Below are positions 11,371-25,000 of a stretch of 64,000 bases of DNA, one piece after another. The translations under genes and the position numbers were made by a program. The DNA is taken from positions 2,363,730 through 2,427,729 of the forward strand of contig CAIIXF020000007.1 of assembly GCA_903813345.2 (NCBI GenBank). The letters are read 5' to 3'. The notes below the pieces were generated by a model, which did no database searches, had not been told where the DNA came from, and saw only the letters and a program-made list of their open reading frames with translations. This stretch comes from Owenia fusiformis (taxonomy: Eukaryota; Annelida; Polychaeta; Sabellida; Oweniidae). Position 1 is the first letter of the stretch. Every line of letters begins with the position of its first letter.

Positions 11371-12735
11371 ATATGAATATAATATAAATCGAATTCCTAA
11401 ATGGAGTTGACTTTAGAGTAAACCTATGATGGCGGAGATATGACATCATGACAGTGAAGAACAGATATGATTATGCGGTGAACCTCTATTATGTTACTAG
11501 ATTTGTATATTTGACATGAGTAATGCAAGTTTAATAGAGACCATGGATCTGATATTAAGGATTTTTAAATACCCAATCTAGTGTGCAGCTTTATTGAGAT
11601 GTGGATCGTTTTTGAATGAAATATATACGTTGAAAGGGAAACATTTGTCAAAGTTATGTATTAGACTGTACATAATTGACAGATTTGGCATAATAACACC
11701 ATACCTTTATTAGCAGTATATTGAGTTACATAAAGTTCTATTATATTTTGAGTATTAGTTACCATGGCAACAAATTAAGATAGTTGCAATTTGACTAGTT
11801 TTCGCTCTTATATTTTATACATATGTACATTCAGGAAGTTACCTATATACATTTTCAACCTATATGCTGAATATGCTTGCTGATGTTATCTTTATTATGA
11901 ACTCATTTATTTTATACACCCCAATTTAATGAGTTTTACATTATGTAAAAAAATGTTAAAGGTTTGATATGTTTCTCAATAATAGTAGCAGATGAGAGAA
12001 ACCTGATTCAGGTCCTTTAAAGGGACCAGAAAGCATAGAGAAGAGTTAAAGTAGAAAAATTGTCAGTTTTGCATTTTTCTTTTTCTGAAAAGTTACAGTT
12101 CTGAATTTATTTCAGAGTAATCCTTTAATTTTTTGGGTTATCTCTCAAAATAAAAAGGGGATGTACTCTCTTCCAATTTTAATCAATCTGGATATTTTTG
12201 CGTTTGAAATCTCATATATCAGATAATAAAATGAGGATTTTTCTAAGAAACATTGACAAGGTTTTTGTTAAGATATTGTTGCTAACATTTTTCATTATCT
12301 ATCCCTTCTATTTTATTTGAGAGCTTGCTTTTTATTTTATTGATTAAATGAGGTCTGCTTTTAATTAGAAATCCTCTTTTAATACGAGATGAAGACTTAA
12401 ACATATTATGAATTCAATTATTGAATTGCTCAAATCAGAGACGTATAAAACATTTTTTTTTACATGTTTTATATGTCTCTGCTCAAATTGATTTTTATGT
12501 ATGAAATCTCGGTGAAGAACTATATCACTGTATATGTAGCCTATTAAAAAGTATTTGTGCATACATTATTGTGTATACATTAAATGCTTTCTAAAAAGTT
12601 TAAGAAAAATATACCCTTGTTTTAACACAGATTAAAGTTTCATTTAGTGAAGGTGAAACATTTTAATCCATGGCTAAAGCAAGACATGTAATTGTTCTTT
12701 CTACATTGTTTTGATTATTTTTAAATAAAAGTGTC
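11371..12735 (+). terminator. Presumed ABCB6 3' untranslated region and poly(A) signal
   Basis: AT-rich non-coding sequence follows the stop. An AATAAA hexamer is at 12724-12729, and another candidate within ATAATAAAATG is near 12225. Which one is used cannot be told from sequence. No gene is visible between here and the FTCD stop at 16003. Confidence 0.4.
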
Positions 12736-12867
12736 GAATCGCACTATCATATATTATTTGTATTTTGATGAAGATTCCATGGAGCTATCAAGACAGAACG
12801 TCATAATAGCTTGAAACTCAGATTAACAAACTACATGTACTAACGGCATGTGTACACTTTTAGGTAA

Positions 12868-13000
12868 GGCATTTAATTTGCAAAATGTCATCACCTACCA
12901 TTTGCTACAGATGCCAACCATCAAACACCAACTGCTGGACACCTTCCACAAAAAATTTAGAGACCATAACTATGTCACCACTTCCTGGTTGTGACATAAC
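12868..13000 (+). repeat. Short interspersed repeat, family A (copy 2)
   Basis: Runs GCATTTAATTTGCAAAATG, CACCTACCATTTGCTACAG, GATGCCAACCATCAAACACC to TATGTCACCACTTCC and GGTTGTGACATAAC. It is one of the more complete copies and lies in the convergent intergenic region between ABCB6 and FTCD. Confidence 0.65.
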
Positions 13001-14020
13001 AATAAGATCCAATGGGGCAGAACAAAAATGCATCTTTCTAATGAACTATAATGTCAAATACAGCCATACAACAATGGGGGTTCTGCTCATCTTTTCATCT
13101 GGAGAGTGGAAGTGAAAAATATTTTTGCTCTGCACATATTTTTGAGAATTTATATTGCCTGCAATGTACTCCTTCATATCCATTTATGGGTATACCATCC
13201 TTGTTCTTCCATAGAACGTCTCATGTAAGCTCTTCTCAACATAAATATGAATGTAATGAAAGGTCAATGGTTCCATTAACAGGTCAAGGACATCAGTACA
13301 AGATGTATTTGGAGATCAATTCTGAAAGCCATATATTTAGGCTATTATCTCATGCTAAGTCTCAATGTTTCATTCTTGGGGTAAAAACACAATTCAGGTT
13401 TAAAAGATTCACATAACTATCTGTGTATGCAATATAGCATTAAACATTTATTAACATAATGCTCATCTATAACAATTACTTGATAACATCTGATCTTCAC
13501 CCATAATCTATTTGGGAATTCTTGGTGAAAATCAGACATTTCAGAAAATAAAGATAATGGCAAGCGAATACTGAAGCAAATTCAGATTTAATACTGAAGT
13601 AAACAATTTATTGAATTTTGCGTATATTTGGCACATACTAATTGATATACATGTACATGTACACATATGAAAACCATTCTAAAGTGAACATGCATGGCTG
13701 TAATATCCTTGCATTACAGGCACCCCACTATAACCTGTGTAATGTCAACACCTTAAAAGTGAGAATCCCAAATGTGAACACTTAGGGAACCATCTTACCG
13801 TAAAATACAGTTGGGACAAAAAATAAAACTCAACCCTCAAAAGTTGTCACAATGAGCTAAATTCTAAATTTCATGTCTCAAACTCTCCCAAGCTGTAGAA
13901 AAATAATTCCCATTCACTTTAAGTAGCACAATAAATGAATCCAAAGCTTCATACCTGCAAATGATGGATAAATCCCTACCACATCGAATGAATGTTTTCG
14001 TGAATCGCCATGTTTGTGAT

Positions 14021-14150
14021 CCAAAGAGGATTGACTCCCAGAATGCAACATCAGGTAACCTTATTTACTCGTGACAGATTTCAAAATGGCGGAACAGCAT
14101 TTTGAAAGCTGACACGTGTCATGTTGCATTCTGGGAGCCAATCCACATTG
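14021..14150. repeat. Short foldback (hairpin) repeat
   Basis: Left arm CCAAAGAGGATTGACTCCC and AGAATGCAACAT is matched inverted by ATGTTGCATTCTGGGAG, CCAATCCACATTGG on the right, with about 70 bp of loop. The stem is near perfect over about 25 bp. It is likely a MITE; no clear target duplication was found. Confidence 0.6.
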
Positions 14151-15006
14151 GCGACGTAATCGGGCTCCAAAATCACCTCAACATTTGAAGAGTTGGCATT
14201 AACATGTGAATGTCCACTTCAAATTTTTAAGTTTTTATTTGTCATTATGGACACAAATCCCACTATATCTGGACTTACTAGGATGGAGAAAATAGAGCAC
14301 TGAATACACTGAGGTAAGAATTTATTACATGTGGAACAGCATGTAATTTCCATAGCTTTTGTAATTCTTTATGTCCCCCACTGTAATGCTTTACATTCAC
14401 ATTTGTTACTGACCATACCAAGCTTAAAAACTTTACAATGTCAATCAAAATTATTTTGCTTTAAAATAGTTCTCAATAAAGTATAAAATACTGTATCAAA
14501 ATATGCAAAATGTGAATGTTCAAAACTGTACAGAATATTCTTTAAATAATACTATTCTCATGTATCAAGCAAACAAACACATACCAATTTGTAAAAATAA
14601 CAACATTGCATTCAATAAACAAAAAAATATGGCAATTATTTTCAAGCTGTCAAAGATAAAGCTTGACATAATAATAAATCTATAAAATAATATATCTAAC
14701 AAGTGTAAAATCACCAACAATTACAAGGCAACATTTAATTACATATGCTTTTTATGTTATCGCTTAATATTATATAGGTTCAAGAATAAATTAATATCTT
14801 CATTACATAATCATAATACATCATTACAATGCTGGTTTCTATTATTTGGAATGTTTCAACTTTAAAGTTCTACTCTGCAACCTACTGAGACTAATTGGCC
14901 TGTCCATAAAGTTGGTTTGACTTTTAAAATTTAATACATGCATACATCGTGTGTCTGGCTTACACTTTTCAGTGTTCATACATATCAGGCCACACCAGAT
15001 CAATGC

Positions 15007-15113
15007 TAGCCTTGCCCAAGTCGGTATTTTTTTTACTTATCTGATCTTGAATTATTACCGGCGGTCATAATAGAAATCAAGATAAGTAAAAGAGACCGAC
15101 TTAGGCAAGGCTA
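15007..15113. mobile_element. 107-bp MITE with 9-bp target duplication
   Basis: The ends are inverted copies of TAGCCTTGCCCAAGTCGGT (right: CCGACTTAGGCAAGGCTA), and inner arms TTTTACTTATCTGATCTTGA also pair. It is flanked by GATCAATGC at 14998-15006 and again at 15114-15122. A 9-bp duplication suggests a Mutator-like or Merlin-like source. Confidence 0.8.
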
Positions 15114-16002
15114 GATCAATGCGACCTTCTAGAATACAAGTTGTGTTTTGTACATGATATGGTAGATTATGAATCTATCAGCTTTTCATTATATGGACCC
15201 TATAATTGTACAAAGGCTGAGGTGTAAAAAAATATATGTACATATAGTCGTTGTTGTAAATATTTCTAAAAATCATCTAAGAGCAGTTTATTCAAAATAT
15301 ACATATGGCATTACTAAAAGTGGTTCAAAGTTCATTTATTGTAGCTTTTACAACATTTCCAATAATATCTGCAAAATTTGGGTTGACAAATAGAGAACCT
15401 CAGTATCATAACTTACTGGATTCCTTGTACTATGCCAACTGTTTCTGTATATGTATTAATGTATATATTCATATAAGTGTTTAATATAATTATATAACTA
15501 TACATTACTTCAATTATGTATGACTTCTTGATTATTTTTGTCACTAACAATTCTGTGTAGTGCCCCAAATTAAACCTAATTTTGTATATATAATGGAAAA
15601 CATGGTATAATAACAATACCTTTACTAATGGTTATACTTGTGTAAGTAAAATACTGGACATGCATACTATAATACTGCTTCACAAGAAAAATAATCAAAT
15701 TTTTCATACACACCTTATCTTCCTCTCTTCGTTCCTCGATTATTTTAAAATCACACAGAATAATTGCGTAAATGAAGAATACATATGTAAATGAAACTTT
15801 TTCTGTGGCATCTACTTTTCAAACACAACACATGTGAAATAATATTCAAGCTGCAGTACATCTTCTAGACTAAGAATTAAATGTCATATAAGTAAATGAC
15901 ACAATCATCAAACCAAATTCCTTCCATTTTCACATTGAGTGACTTCACTCAAAAGTGCATTCTACTTGACTTTTTCTGCCAATGGAACTATTTCTTAGGG
16001 GA

Positions 16003-19000
16003 CTACTTTCTTTCTGCTAATATTTTCAGAACCTCAGCACAACCCTCTTGTGCTTTCTTCAGTTCAGCATTAATCTCAGTTTCAACCTGGAAAATAAGCA
16101 TTAAAATTAAACAATCTATTCAACCCATTGATATACAGTACGAAGTGGTTTGAAAGTTGTATTAAGCATGAGACAGCATTAACATGCAAAGTGTCACCAC
16201 CTGCCATTTGTTACAGATGCTGACTGCCATTTGTTACAGACCCCGAACACTGTCCACAAAAAGGTTGGAGATTATAACAATATGTAATCTCACCACTTTT
16301 GGAGGTGACATAATGGTGGAGTTGTAGAATATAATGAAGTATTTTACCCTTGTTTTGTATTCCTGGTCAGAGAGATCTGCTATATTAGTCATGACATTGT
16401 AATAAGCCCCCCACACTCCAGTCTCTACACAACGGGCCCCAACCTAATAACATGGTATATGGAGTATATTTATTAACTGTAACATACGTAAGTATTAAAT
16501 CAATAGTACACAGATGAATGACTTAAATATCTATCAAGTTCCATGGAGAAACAAAATTTTGATTTTCAAAAATATTAAACTTACGGACGATTAAAACACA
16601 GATTTCTGAAAACTTTAAAGCAAAATATTCATTATTACCTGGAGATCTGATTTACAGTTAATGTTTCCAACTTTTGCCATCTCTATCATAGCTGGCCATA
16701 TGTCATTGGCAGAAGTGGCTGTGGACATAGGTACTGCAATAGCAGTCTGTATACCCTCCTGTATTGCAGCCTCTTGTCTGAAGCAATATGAAGAGAGTGT
16801 AAACATTTTGTTCTTTTGAAGAAAGCAATCTTTTTGAAGAATACTATAGTATCACACATTAATACATATTGGCCAGTAAACCAACAATTACAGGCCCGTA
16901 GCCAGGATTTGCCAAGGGGGGTTCAGTTTTCAAAAATTTCCAGGGGGGGTTCACATTTGACAATTTTGGCCCAAATATGGCTAAAATCACTTGAAAATCA
17001 AAATCAAAATGTGGTGTAAAACTGCATGATTTTGAAAGAATTTTTGGCCAGGGGGGGTTCGCCCGAACCCTGCGAAACCCCCTGGCTACGTGCCTGAATT
17101 AAATACAGTACTATAGCTCTAAATTACAGAAATTACTCAAATTGTAATAATTTTACAAATTGACCAACAAAGATTTGAAAACACTGCTAATTGTTTTCAT
17201 TACAAATCAGGCAATATATAGGATATCAGAAAAAACAAGTGAAACTTACAATTTCTTTTCTTCGTCTGAGGTTTTAGGCAACTTCAAAGCAGCCTGAAAA
17301 TGGCAGTTTGTGTATTTTAAAAAGATAAAAATTCAATACAAGGATTTGACAAATGCCAACTTAATTATATCATATTTTGAAAATTATTTCAATCTACATG
17401 TATTTTGGCCAAGGATGAAAGGTATAATATTGTAGGTAGTATTCCTAAATGAAAAGAATACAATATGCAGAAAATCTCTTATGAAAATATATTTCCCAGG
17501 CAGTAAATAAGCAAGCCTCTAACCATATATTTATTGAATGCAGCAGCATCGTCATCTATCTTTGGAATGAGATCTTTGGTTGTCTGGTACAAAGGTGGGA
17601 GGAGTTCCCGCATCTTGCTGTCTAGGGCTGCAAACTGCTTCTTTCCATAGGTCAGAAAACCCACCATTGTGCCTAAAGATGTCCCCTGGAGAAGGTAGAG
17701 ACAAGTTGCAGATTCTAAGGCATAATCTTGTGTATTTTTGCGTAGTTGGTGAGGGGATTTGTACATTTTGATTAAAGTGCTGGGTGAAAATCATGTTAAG
17801 TGTACTTTTGTTTTTAATTCAGTGCAAAACAAAAAATATGAGAATGACAAGTACATGTGGAGTATCTATCTCACGAAAGGTTGCTGAAAATGGGCTTTTT
17901 GATAATAATGTGAAGCAGAAACAAGTTCACTGTTCTCTAAGCTATACAGGGGATATATATTATCAAAGCTAAATGTTTTGTACAATGTTGTGCTTATTCT
18001 AATTAAATGTGTTAAATATTATCATTACCAATGCGGCAATTAGGGCAGACACTGAGCCACCCCCTGGAGAGGGAGACCTGGCCCCTACAGTCATCACAAA
18101 GTCCCTCACCCCAAGGCTTGCCAGAGGTCCCGTTGTCTCATCATCCAACATATATCTAAAAACAGGCTTTGCAAATCATTTACTTGTTTTTAGACAGTGT
18201 AGAGGGCTAACTGGTATTTGAGTTAGGCTATCAAATGTTACCCCCCCCCCAGTTTTTGTTCATGTGAAATCTAATAAATTATGCTTCAGGCCAAAATCAT
18301 TTAAAAATCATTGAAATCTTTAAAATGAGATTCAAACATTTTAAAAGAGGCAAGAGAAGCTTGAACTGGTGATATAATGTCATTTTGTCATATTATTTCA
18401 TCAAAAGTGCATCATTATATTACATAAACATTGAAACAATGCCATCCTCAGCAAGTATAACTGATTATTCATCAAACAAACAAAAATAAAATGAAATGCT
18501 GAACTTGTGAAGATGGTGAAAATGTTCTTTCCAAAGAAATTCTTTGACAAAACAGGACTATAAAACTCTACAAAAAGCATTTTAAAGACAAAAATAATTA
18601 TGATTAAAACCTTTTACTTAAACAGATATAAGATAGATAAAAATAGTTTGGAAGGTAAATTTTTCTATAAACATGTATTTACTGAGAAATATGAATACAG
18701 AACTGATCAATTTCTATGAAAAATCAGTTTTTAAATTGCCTTAGAGAGTGACCAGATCAGCTTGACCTTGGAGTTTTAACACAGGCCATCAATTTCATGT
18801 TCCAAATATAGAGCTGTCAATCAAAATCCTGAACAATGTGAAGGAGTAAAAGTTATTTTTAGTTTGATTGAAGTTGATGATCTTCAGAATTGTTCTCAGA
18901 ATCAGAATTAGAGTTTTGTAACAATCCTCAATGCATTCATAAAATATTCTTTATAAAATATACATAGGTCATCATGACCTACTTGTAACAGACATTGACA

Positions 19001-22000
19001 AACTTATTATATAGGACAATAAAACAAATCAATAATCATTCGCAAATAGGACTAGAAGATGCAATCAAATCTGTCAACCTTTATATGAGTTATCACCAGG
19101 ACAGACCAAGAGAAATAGATGGATGGCTTTTCTATTTTCCTACTATATGTTACCACCTGCCATTTGTTACAAATGCTGACTGCAAAATACCAAACATAAA
19201 CCACCAAATGCTGAGAACTAGCTCCCAAACACCAACAGCCAAACACTCTCTACAAAAAGTTTGAGACCCATATGTCACCACTTTTGAGATCAATTACAAA
19301 CATTTCAAAACATTTGTGTAAATTATGAATAAAAACTGTCAAAATAAGAACAAGTTGAATAGGAACTATATGACAGGCATTCAGTGCAAATATTTATCGC
19401 TCTGGGTCCCAAATTCCCAATGTAATCTGTATATACCCTCTATCACTCCCCCCAGTTTTCTGTGAGTTAAAATGCTTAATCTGCAAGTGAAATTAGTGAA
19501 TTCTGCAAGGGGAAAACGCTAATTCTGATGAAATTCTGCGGAAAATATCATAATAGATATAAAAAACTAGAAAATATCGTGATAGTTACGCAGTCAGTCA
19601 CTACGTCACTACTCAATACATGCTGCCATCTTGCGACAAACGATGAAGTTTCAATTCCCATAATTTGGTCAATTTTGGATTTGACTAAAAATGTGTCAAA
19701 TTGTTACAGGTACACTGACCAAATAGAACCTTTTGAAAATATATCTATTCTGCAGAAACTTCCACAGAGATTGGCAAAAATAGTTGATTCTGAGAGGCAA
19801 GGGCAAATTCCATCCGTGCTCTGCAAACACAAAATCCTGCTGGGGCCAGTGCTCTATAGAACATTGTAAATACATGTGGCTTATCTGTGAGCCATCATAT
19901 AGAAATACATGTACAGGCTCATTTGGGTGCACCCCAGTTGTCCGAAACCCAGTTCTCCGAAACCCAGTTGTCCGAAACCCAGTTCTCCGAAACCCACTTG
20001 TCCGAAACCCACTTGTCCGAAACCCATTACTCCGAAAAATATAGTCATAATTTACCAGAGAAAGGGGAGACGTACTAAGCTTAGGCCAGTTTCATGCCAT
20101 GTATTTGGCCAAATTAATGGCATGGACGCATTCTGATGTTCATAGATCTCTCTCTCTCTCACTTTGAATTGCATCCATTGCACGCGTTACCAGAATGGCA
20201 GGAACGGGGGATTTATTTTACATTGTGATTCTAAAAAAAGGTTATCAAAACACAATATATATTACGGAACAGTTTATCTTATCTTCTTCAATTTCTCTTA
20301 TATAGGCAAAATAAAATGAATCAATTTTAAACAGATAAAATAAGTTTACGCATATAGACTAGTACTTTAAGAATAAAACAGTATACATATTACGTTGTCA
20401 AAATATTTCGTCGTATTTAATTTCTTAGTCTCTGTATTTTATCAAATCGTAAAAGAACAAAACATTCTTAACTTAATCACTTGGGATCAACTGGAAACGA
20501 AGGCAGGCTGTCCTCGTATCAAAATGGATGTTCTCCCATTCGCAAGAAGTTTCATTTTCGCCATGTACTCACTTCATCCTTTTAATTTAATCTCTATTTC
20601 TCGAACAGAGTACGTAAATGAAGAATAAGTTTTGGTTTCAAAAGATGTACATGTCAACTTTACTAAATAAATGCCCACTGGCTTGGGAAAGCTATTTTTC
20701 CTTTTATGAACGCTCATCACCCATTGGAAAATTGTTGTTCCCTCTCAAAAAAGGCCCATGGGCCATAAAGAAAATTGGTTTAAAAATTGTAGACCCCTAT
20801 CTATATATGTTGTGTAAACGCCATTTTACAATGAGAATAACATAATTTAACTTTGTTTGTTTGAACATCTATATCACCTGTATATGAACTTTCGTAGGCT
20901 AAACATTAAACAATTAACGTCGTGACTTAGCATATTTAGCCTAATTTTGCAATGATGTCAACGTTATCCCAATGTTATGTTGTGATTCGCAGAGGTTGCG
21001 ACAACGAGATTCGTTTAAAAAAATTGTATTTTTCAAATAAGATCCCCTAATTTTCGGAGAACTGGGTTTCGGAGAACTGGGTTTTGGAAAACTGGGTTTC
21101 GGAGAACTGGGTTTCGGACAACTGGGTTGACCCCGGCTCATTTTACAGTAATCTCAACTGAAGACTAACCAAATTAATAAAATATTTTGAACCATGATTA
21201 AAATACCTCTACTATAACCACAGGCCGGTATCGAAATTTTTGTCCGCTATGACGGAGCATGCTATTTTGCATAGAAACACTAAGAAACCCGCACAATTTA
21301 TTTTTTTACTAATATGTTTCGCTATACCGAAGAAAATTACTTACTCCATGCAATGGATATATCATTTGTGGGTAACCTTAACTTCTGTTTCAAGTCCAAC
21401 AACGCTAAGAATAAAAGCTATTGAAAATGGTGCCGGAGTATCATACTCCAAAATGTACCATTTCTTTTTAATGGTACAATATAGTGACACGATAATATTT
21501 ACATATGTTTTCAGCATAAGTTTGAAAGTATTAATGAGATCTTGATGTATTGGGTATTTTCAATTTTTTTTATAAAAAAAATGTTTATATTTATTGTCCT
21601 TAATTGGACTTAATTTCAATCAGAAGTTAAAGTTACCCATAAATGATATATCCATTGCATGGAGAAGGTAATTTTCTTTGATATAGCGAAACATATGAGT
21701 AAAAAATAAATTATGTGGATTTCCTAGTGTTTCTATGCAAAATAGCACGCTATACCAGCCTGTGATAACAGGACGTTAAGCTGGCCATTTTTTATACCAA
21801 AAACCATAATGTAATATGCTCTTATTTGGCTTAAATTTTGCAAAGCCTATTTATAACCACCCCTCACCCCTATGTAAAGCAAAGATTATAGCAAACAATG
21901 AAACATGAGAGCCCAAAGTATGCTTATTTAACTCACCTTTTTAACACATATCTTTAAATTGAACAATTAAGCATTTCAGCATCAGATGTCAATGTAATTT

Positions 22001-25000
22001 GAAAATGTAATTTAAAAATATATGGTCCAAATTCAAACAAATTGTTTGACAACATTCAATACACACTTACCTAAAGAATTGAATAGAAAGTGATATAAAT
22101 GTAAGATAGAAAGGAGTTAACTTACTCTATGATTCTTTCCTTGGGATTAAATCCTCCTAAAGATCCAAGGCCAAGTTTACTGACCACCTGCAACATACTA
22201 TAATTACTGTACATATATGTCAGAGTGAACAATGAATATGTTGAAGCGTACAATAAACAATGAAAGTATATGAGTATGGAATACATATGTCCAAGTGAAT
22301 AATAAACATGTCCAAGTGAACAGTAAACATGTCCAAGTGAACAGTAAACATGTCCAACTATACAGTTAGGGTAAACATGTCCAGGTGTACAGTAAACATG
22401 CCCAAGTGTACAGTAAATAGGTCCAAGTGTACAGTAAACATGTCCAAGTCTATGGTAAACATGGCCAGGTATATGGTAAACATGGCCAAGTTTATGGTAA
22501 ACATGCCCCAGTGTACAGTAAACATGCCCAGGTGTACAGTAAACATGCCCAAGTGTACAGTAAATAGGTCTAAATGTACAGTAAACATGTCCAAGTGAAC
22601 AGTAAACATGTCCAAGTCTATGGTAAACATGGCCAGGTATATGGTACACATGGCCAGGTATATGGTAAACATGGCCAAGTATATGGTAAACATGTCCAAG
22701 TGAACAGTAAACATGTCCAAGTCTATGATAAACATGGCCAGGTACATGGTAAACATGGCCAAGTATATGGTAAACATGTCCAAGTGAACAGTAAAGATGT
22801 CCAAGTGAACAGTAAACATGTCCAACTATACAGTTAGGGTAAACATGTCCAGGTGTACAGTAAACATGTCCAAGTGAACAGTAAACATGTCCAACTATAC
22901 AGTTAGGGTAAACATGTCCAGGTATACAGTAAACATGTCCAAGTCTATGGTAAACATGGCCAAGTATATGGTAAACATGTCCAAGTAAACAGTAAACATG
23001 TCCATGTGTACAGTAAACATGTCTGAATGAAAAATGAATATGTCATGGTAAGGTGTAAACTGTACATGGAGCTTTTTGCCCAATTTTGCCCAAGTATACA
23101 ATTAACATGAAAAGGGATCACTGCTTTCAGAACATTGTAAATGTTGTGTATAACGAGCAACATGTAAGAAATATCCTTTCCAATAGTTTGATTCAAATCA
23201 TCTACTACCAGTCTCTGAAACTCGTAGCAGAGATGAGAAACACAATATTTTAGTAAATAACATTAGGAAGGTACTTACCAGTCTGACTTTCTGGTCCTCC
23301 TCAAGTAAGAATAGATTATCTTTCGTCATGTAGTAGTCAGCAGCTTGCAGGATACACTGTAGGGGAACTAGACCAACAATCTGTGATCCAACCACTGCCA
23401 AGTTCAACTCCTGTAAATGGAGGAGGATTACAATGAGTGTGTTGATTGTGGTTATAATTATTCTATAGTGAATAGAATAGAGCGGTGAACAGAATTAGAA
23501 ATATGACATACGTGTATCATCTCATTTACTCGAGGCAAATGAAAACTTGAGATCCGTATACCATCTTAACACATATTTTTTACATAAATTCCTTATATAA
23601 TACATTGTACATGTACATGTACCTGAACATCTTGGCTTTGTATAAAAAACCTCCTACCTCATACCCACCTACCCACCTACGTGGAACATGATACAGTCTT
23701 TGAAGGGTTCAATTTTAAAGATCTTAATTTATTAAATCAAAGTTTATGATGAATTATACATGCATTTGTAACGACCCTTGATAGCAAGTTGCTACTACAT
23801 CCCAGCTGGGTACGATTCCCACTCTGGGCATCGAATTTAGCACACTTTCTTTCAATTTCTTTATCTGGCTTGTTGGACCTATGCTCACAGTCGTTTCGGT
23901 TATCTATTCCTCTGGGGTGCCCCCGGGTTATTACACATTAAAATGCATCCATATGCCTTTATTTATGGACTTGTCATCTGTCTAGTCATAAAATAAAGCC
24001 GGAATTGTAGAAATGTTAATAATTTGAGCTATTTTGAGATTTAATAATCTTTAAAATTGAACCCTTCAATGACTGTATCATGTTCCACGTAGGTGGGTAG
24101 GTGGGTATGAGGTAGGAGGTTTTTTATACAAAGCCGAACATTTACAATTGACATAAAAATTAAGGGTGAACTAATTTCTTTACTGAATCACCTGAGCATC
24201 TTTACAGCACTCCTCATATACAGTATGTATGGGGGTGATCTCATAATCTGTAATGTTAGTTGACACTTGAGCAATGTTGGACTCATCTAGATACCATCCA
24301 ATACCCTGGACATTCTTTAATCTGCCTGGCTAAAATTATTACAAACACAAGGACATACAAATAAACAGGTATACATACGTCTGGTAGATTTTAAGTTTAC
24401 ATGTAAAATGCTAAAATAGAGACTATACTGAGACTCATATTCTCCAGAACTGTCCGTCAAAGAGATGCTGACAGCTCTTTTACGTTTCAAACTATAATCT
24501 ATAGTATGTAACCACTTTCTTTTAGTAGATTGATGTAGGTTTCTGGGGAGGGACATTTTTGATAAAAAAATTCACATTTTGAAAAAGAAGGTTTCATAAT
24601 GAGAATGGAAATTTGGTAGTGAAAAAAATGGTTAGAATTTTTGGGCAAACTTTGATGACAGTGTTTGATTTTTCGCAAGAGAATTCAACAGTACCTGGTC
24701 TGCACCTCTCCCATTCTCTCTGATGTTCAGAGCAATTCTGTGTGCCTGCTCCTTGGTGGACAATACATTCACATTGTATGCAATCAGGAACTTACGAGCC
24801 CCAGTAGCAGTGGCACCCCAGTTAGGAATAAACTCACTAGGACCAAAATCTGGCGCCCATTCTGGTTTTGTTAGCTATAACAAGGGATATCATTATGGTT
24901 TACTGAAAGTATGTGAGTTTGTTCATATATAAACACTCAAGAAAATAGGATTTAAGTATGGTATTCCATCTTTGCCTTGTGTGCTAAATGTTAAATCAAC

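Larger units (their letters stand above)
13001..15998. other. Intergenic / FTCD 3' flank: two small foldbacks, otherwise nothing recognised
   Basis: AT-rich DNA between the convergent genes. Apart from the two small inverted-repeat elements listed separately (14021-14150 and 15007-15113) I see no exon, RNA gene or clear poly(A) signal for FTCD. TTTATT (AATAAA on the minus strand) occurs several times, for example near 15287 and 15331, so the end of the FTCD transcript cannot be fixed. Confidence 0.4.

Noticed and set aside
22122-22825. Long open frames with repeated GHVYC / LDMFTVH motifs
   Set aside because: They arise from the 21-bp minisatellite. Only 22126-22187 is a real (FTCD) exon.
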